This document shows positions 63,437-64,000 of a DNA stretch of 64,000 nucleotides, one piece after another. The position numbers and the translations under genes are program-made. Positions within the stretch are counted from its first letter, which is position 1, and every line of letters starts with the position of its first letter. This DNA is from Bradyrhizobium sp. CB1717 (GTDB lineage: Bacteria; Pseudomonadota; Alphaproteobacteria; Rhizobiales; Xanthobacteraceae), in contig NZ_CP121666.1 in the NCBI RefSeq assembly GCF_029714325.1, positions 3,596,001 through 3,660,000 of the forward strand, in the 5' to 3' direction. The notes under the pieces were generated by a model, which made no database searches, was not told where the DNA came from, and saw only the letters and a list, made by a program, of their open reading frames with translations.

Positions 63437-64000
63437 GGGCGGGAGAAGCGCCGAAGCACGAAGCCGACCGCGATCGCACCGGCGAGCAGCGCGGGCAGCG
63501 TGACCGCCATCGTCGCGGCGCGAACGGCGAGGATCGCCAGCCCCGCGAGCACGAGGTTGAGCAGGAAGACTTCGCCGGTCACCCGGGACACCGAAAAACC
63601 GTTGTCGGTCGCGCGCTGATAGAAATGCGAACGGTGCGCCGACCAGAACTGCTCGCGGCGCGCGATGCGCCGAAACAGCGTGATGGTGGCATCGGCGAGG
63701 TAGTAGGCCGGCAGCAGCAGCGCCGCGGCCGCTTGCCCGTGCCAGGCGAGTTCGAGCAGGCACCAGCCGAGCAGGAGGCCGATCGGCAGGCTGCCGACAT
63801 CGCCCAAGAACACTTTTGCGACCGGCTTGTTGAAGGGCGCAAAGCCGAGCATGGCGCCGCACAGCGTGGTGGCAATCAGCGTTGCAGGCCCTGAGAGCTC
63901 GCCGAGCCATCCGAGCAGCAGCAGCGCCGCGGTGACCGGCACCACTTCCGCCACCGTCATCAGGTCGAGCCCGTCCATGAAGTTGACGAGGTTCACGAAC
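63424..64000 (-). CDS. WecA/WbpL-type undecaprenyl-phosphate sugar-1-phosphate transferase, 5' part outside window
   Basis: About 190 codons of the C-terminal half are inside the window; the reading frame continues past 64000. The piece starts in the conserved FVNLVNFMDGLD (DDxxD/NFMDG-type motif of the polyprenyl transferases), then VFLGDVGSLPIGLLLGW and the HRSHFYQRA catalytic loop with His, then membrane helices. It starts O-antigen by putting a sugar phosphate on undecaprenyl phosphate, as WreU, WbpL or WecA do. It is convergent with the 4-reductase gene. Confidence 0.9.
   Translation of the reverse strand, partial: FVNLVNFMDGLDLMTVAEVVPVTAALLLLGWLGELSGPATLIATTLCGAMLGFAPFNKPVAKVFLGDVGSLPIGLLLGWCLLELAWHGQAAAALLLPAYYLADATITLFRRIARREQFWSAHRSHFYQRATDNGFSVSRVTGEVFLLNLVLAGLAILAVRAATMAVTLPALLAGAIAVGFVLRRFSRPQGS

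Overview
The window is high-GC chromosomal DNA from an alphaproteobacterium of the Rhizobiales, most likely Bradyrhizobium or a close relative. Grounds for this are strong GC bias at third codon positions, two complete liv-type ABC operons, LpxO- and wre-like LPS genes, a retropepsin-like TPR protein and the palindromic repeats typical of that lineage (CCCGGAATGAC and CTCTCCCC families). The assignment is inference from family resemblance; no search was run. I recognise no rRNA, tRNA, CRISPR array, transposase or prophage gene. Every CDS reads through without a visible frameshift; only the first and last genes are cut by the window edges.

Layout. 1-10.6 kb is a surface-glycan biosynthesis island. 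A minus-strand operon has a CBS-GHMP sugar kinase fusion, a NeuB-TIM barrel fusion, NeuA, an SDR and a sugar isomerase. Facing away from it is a WbpB/WbpD/WbpE-like set (oxidoreductase, acetyltransferase, aminotransferase), followed by a PaaK-like ligase and an AGE-family epimerase. Together they look like a pathway for a nonulosonic (sialic/legionaminic-type) acid and an amino sugar.

10.6-18.9 kb is a minus-strand liv operon with an acyl-CoA ligase inside it, next to a divergent cysteine-free Crp/Fnr regulator. 18.9-22.5 kb holds an MFS permease, a HemD-like protein, PurU and a small lipoprotein. 23.1-29.0 kb is a second liv operon on the plus strand ending in a MetE-core methyltransferase, behind an AT-rich leader with a strong operator-like dyad.

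29-35 kb contains an acyltransferase, an M50 protease overlapping a DUF2167 membrane protein, a TPR-caspase and a TPR-retropepsin. 35.2-39.4 kb is a SAM-cycle block: a helix-turn-helix/methyltransferase protein, metK and ahcY. 39.6-49.2 kb is mixed: a flavin monooxygenase, an overlapping ParA-phasin pair, a LysR/SDR/tautomerase/MFS group, a 51-codon ORF, LpxO, a TauE/Spy-like pair and an NTF2-like protein.

49.2-64 kb returns to the envelope: an FAH-family enzyme, an MsbA-like exporter, GalE, core glycosyltransferases, heptose synthesis (HldD, HldE, WaaF), an O-antigen ligase, and a QuiNAc-type O-antigen initiation set (4,6-dehydratase, glycosyltransferase, 4-reductase, WecA/WbpL-type transferase).

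The candidates I consider least explained are the ParA-phasin overlap, the NeuB-TIM fusion, and the HTH-methyltransferase with its nested dyad upstream of metK.
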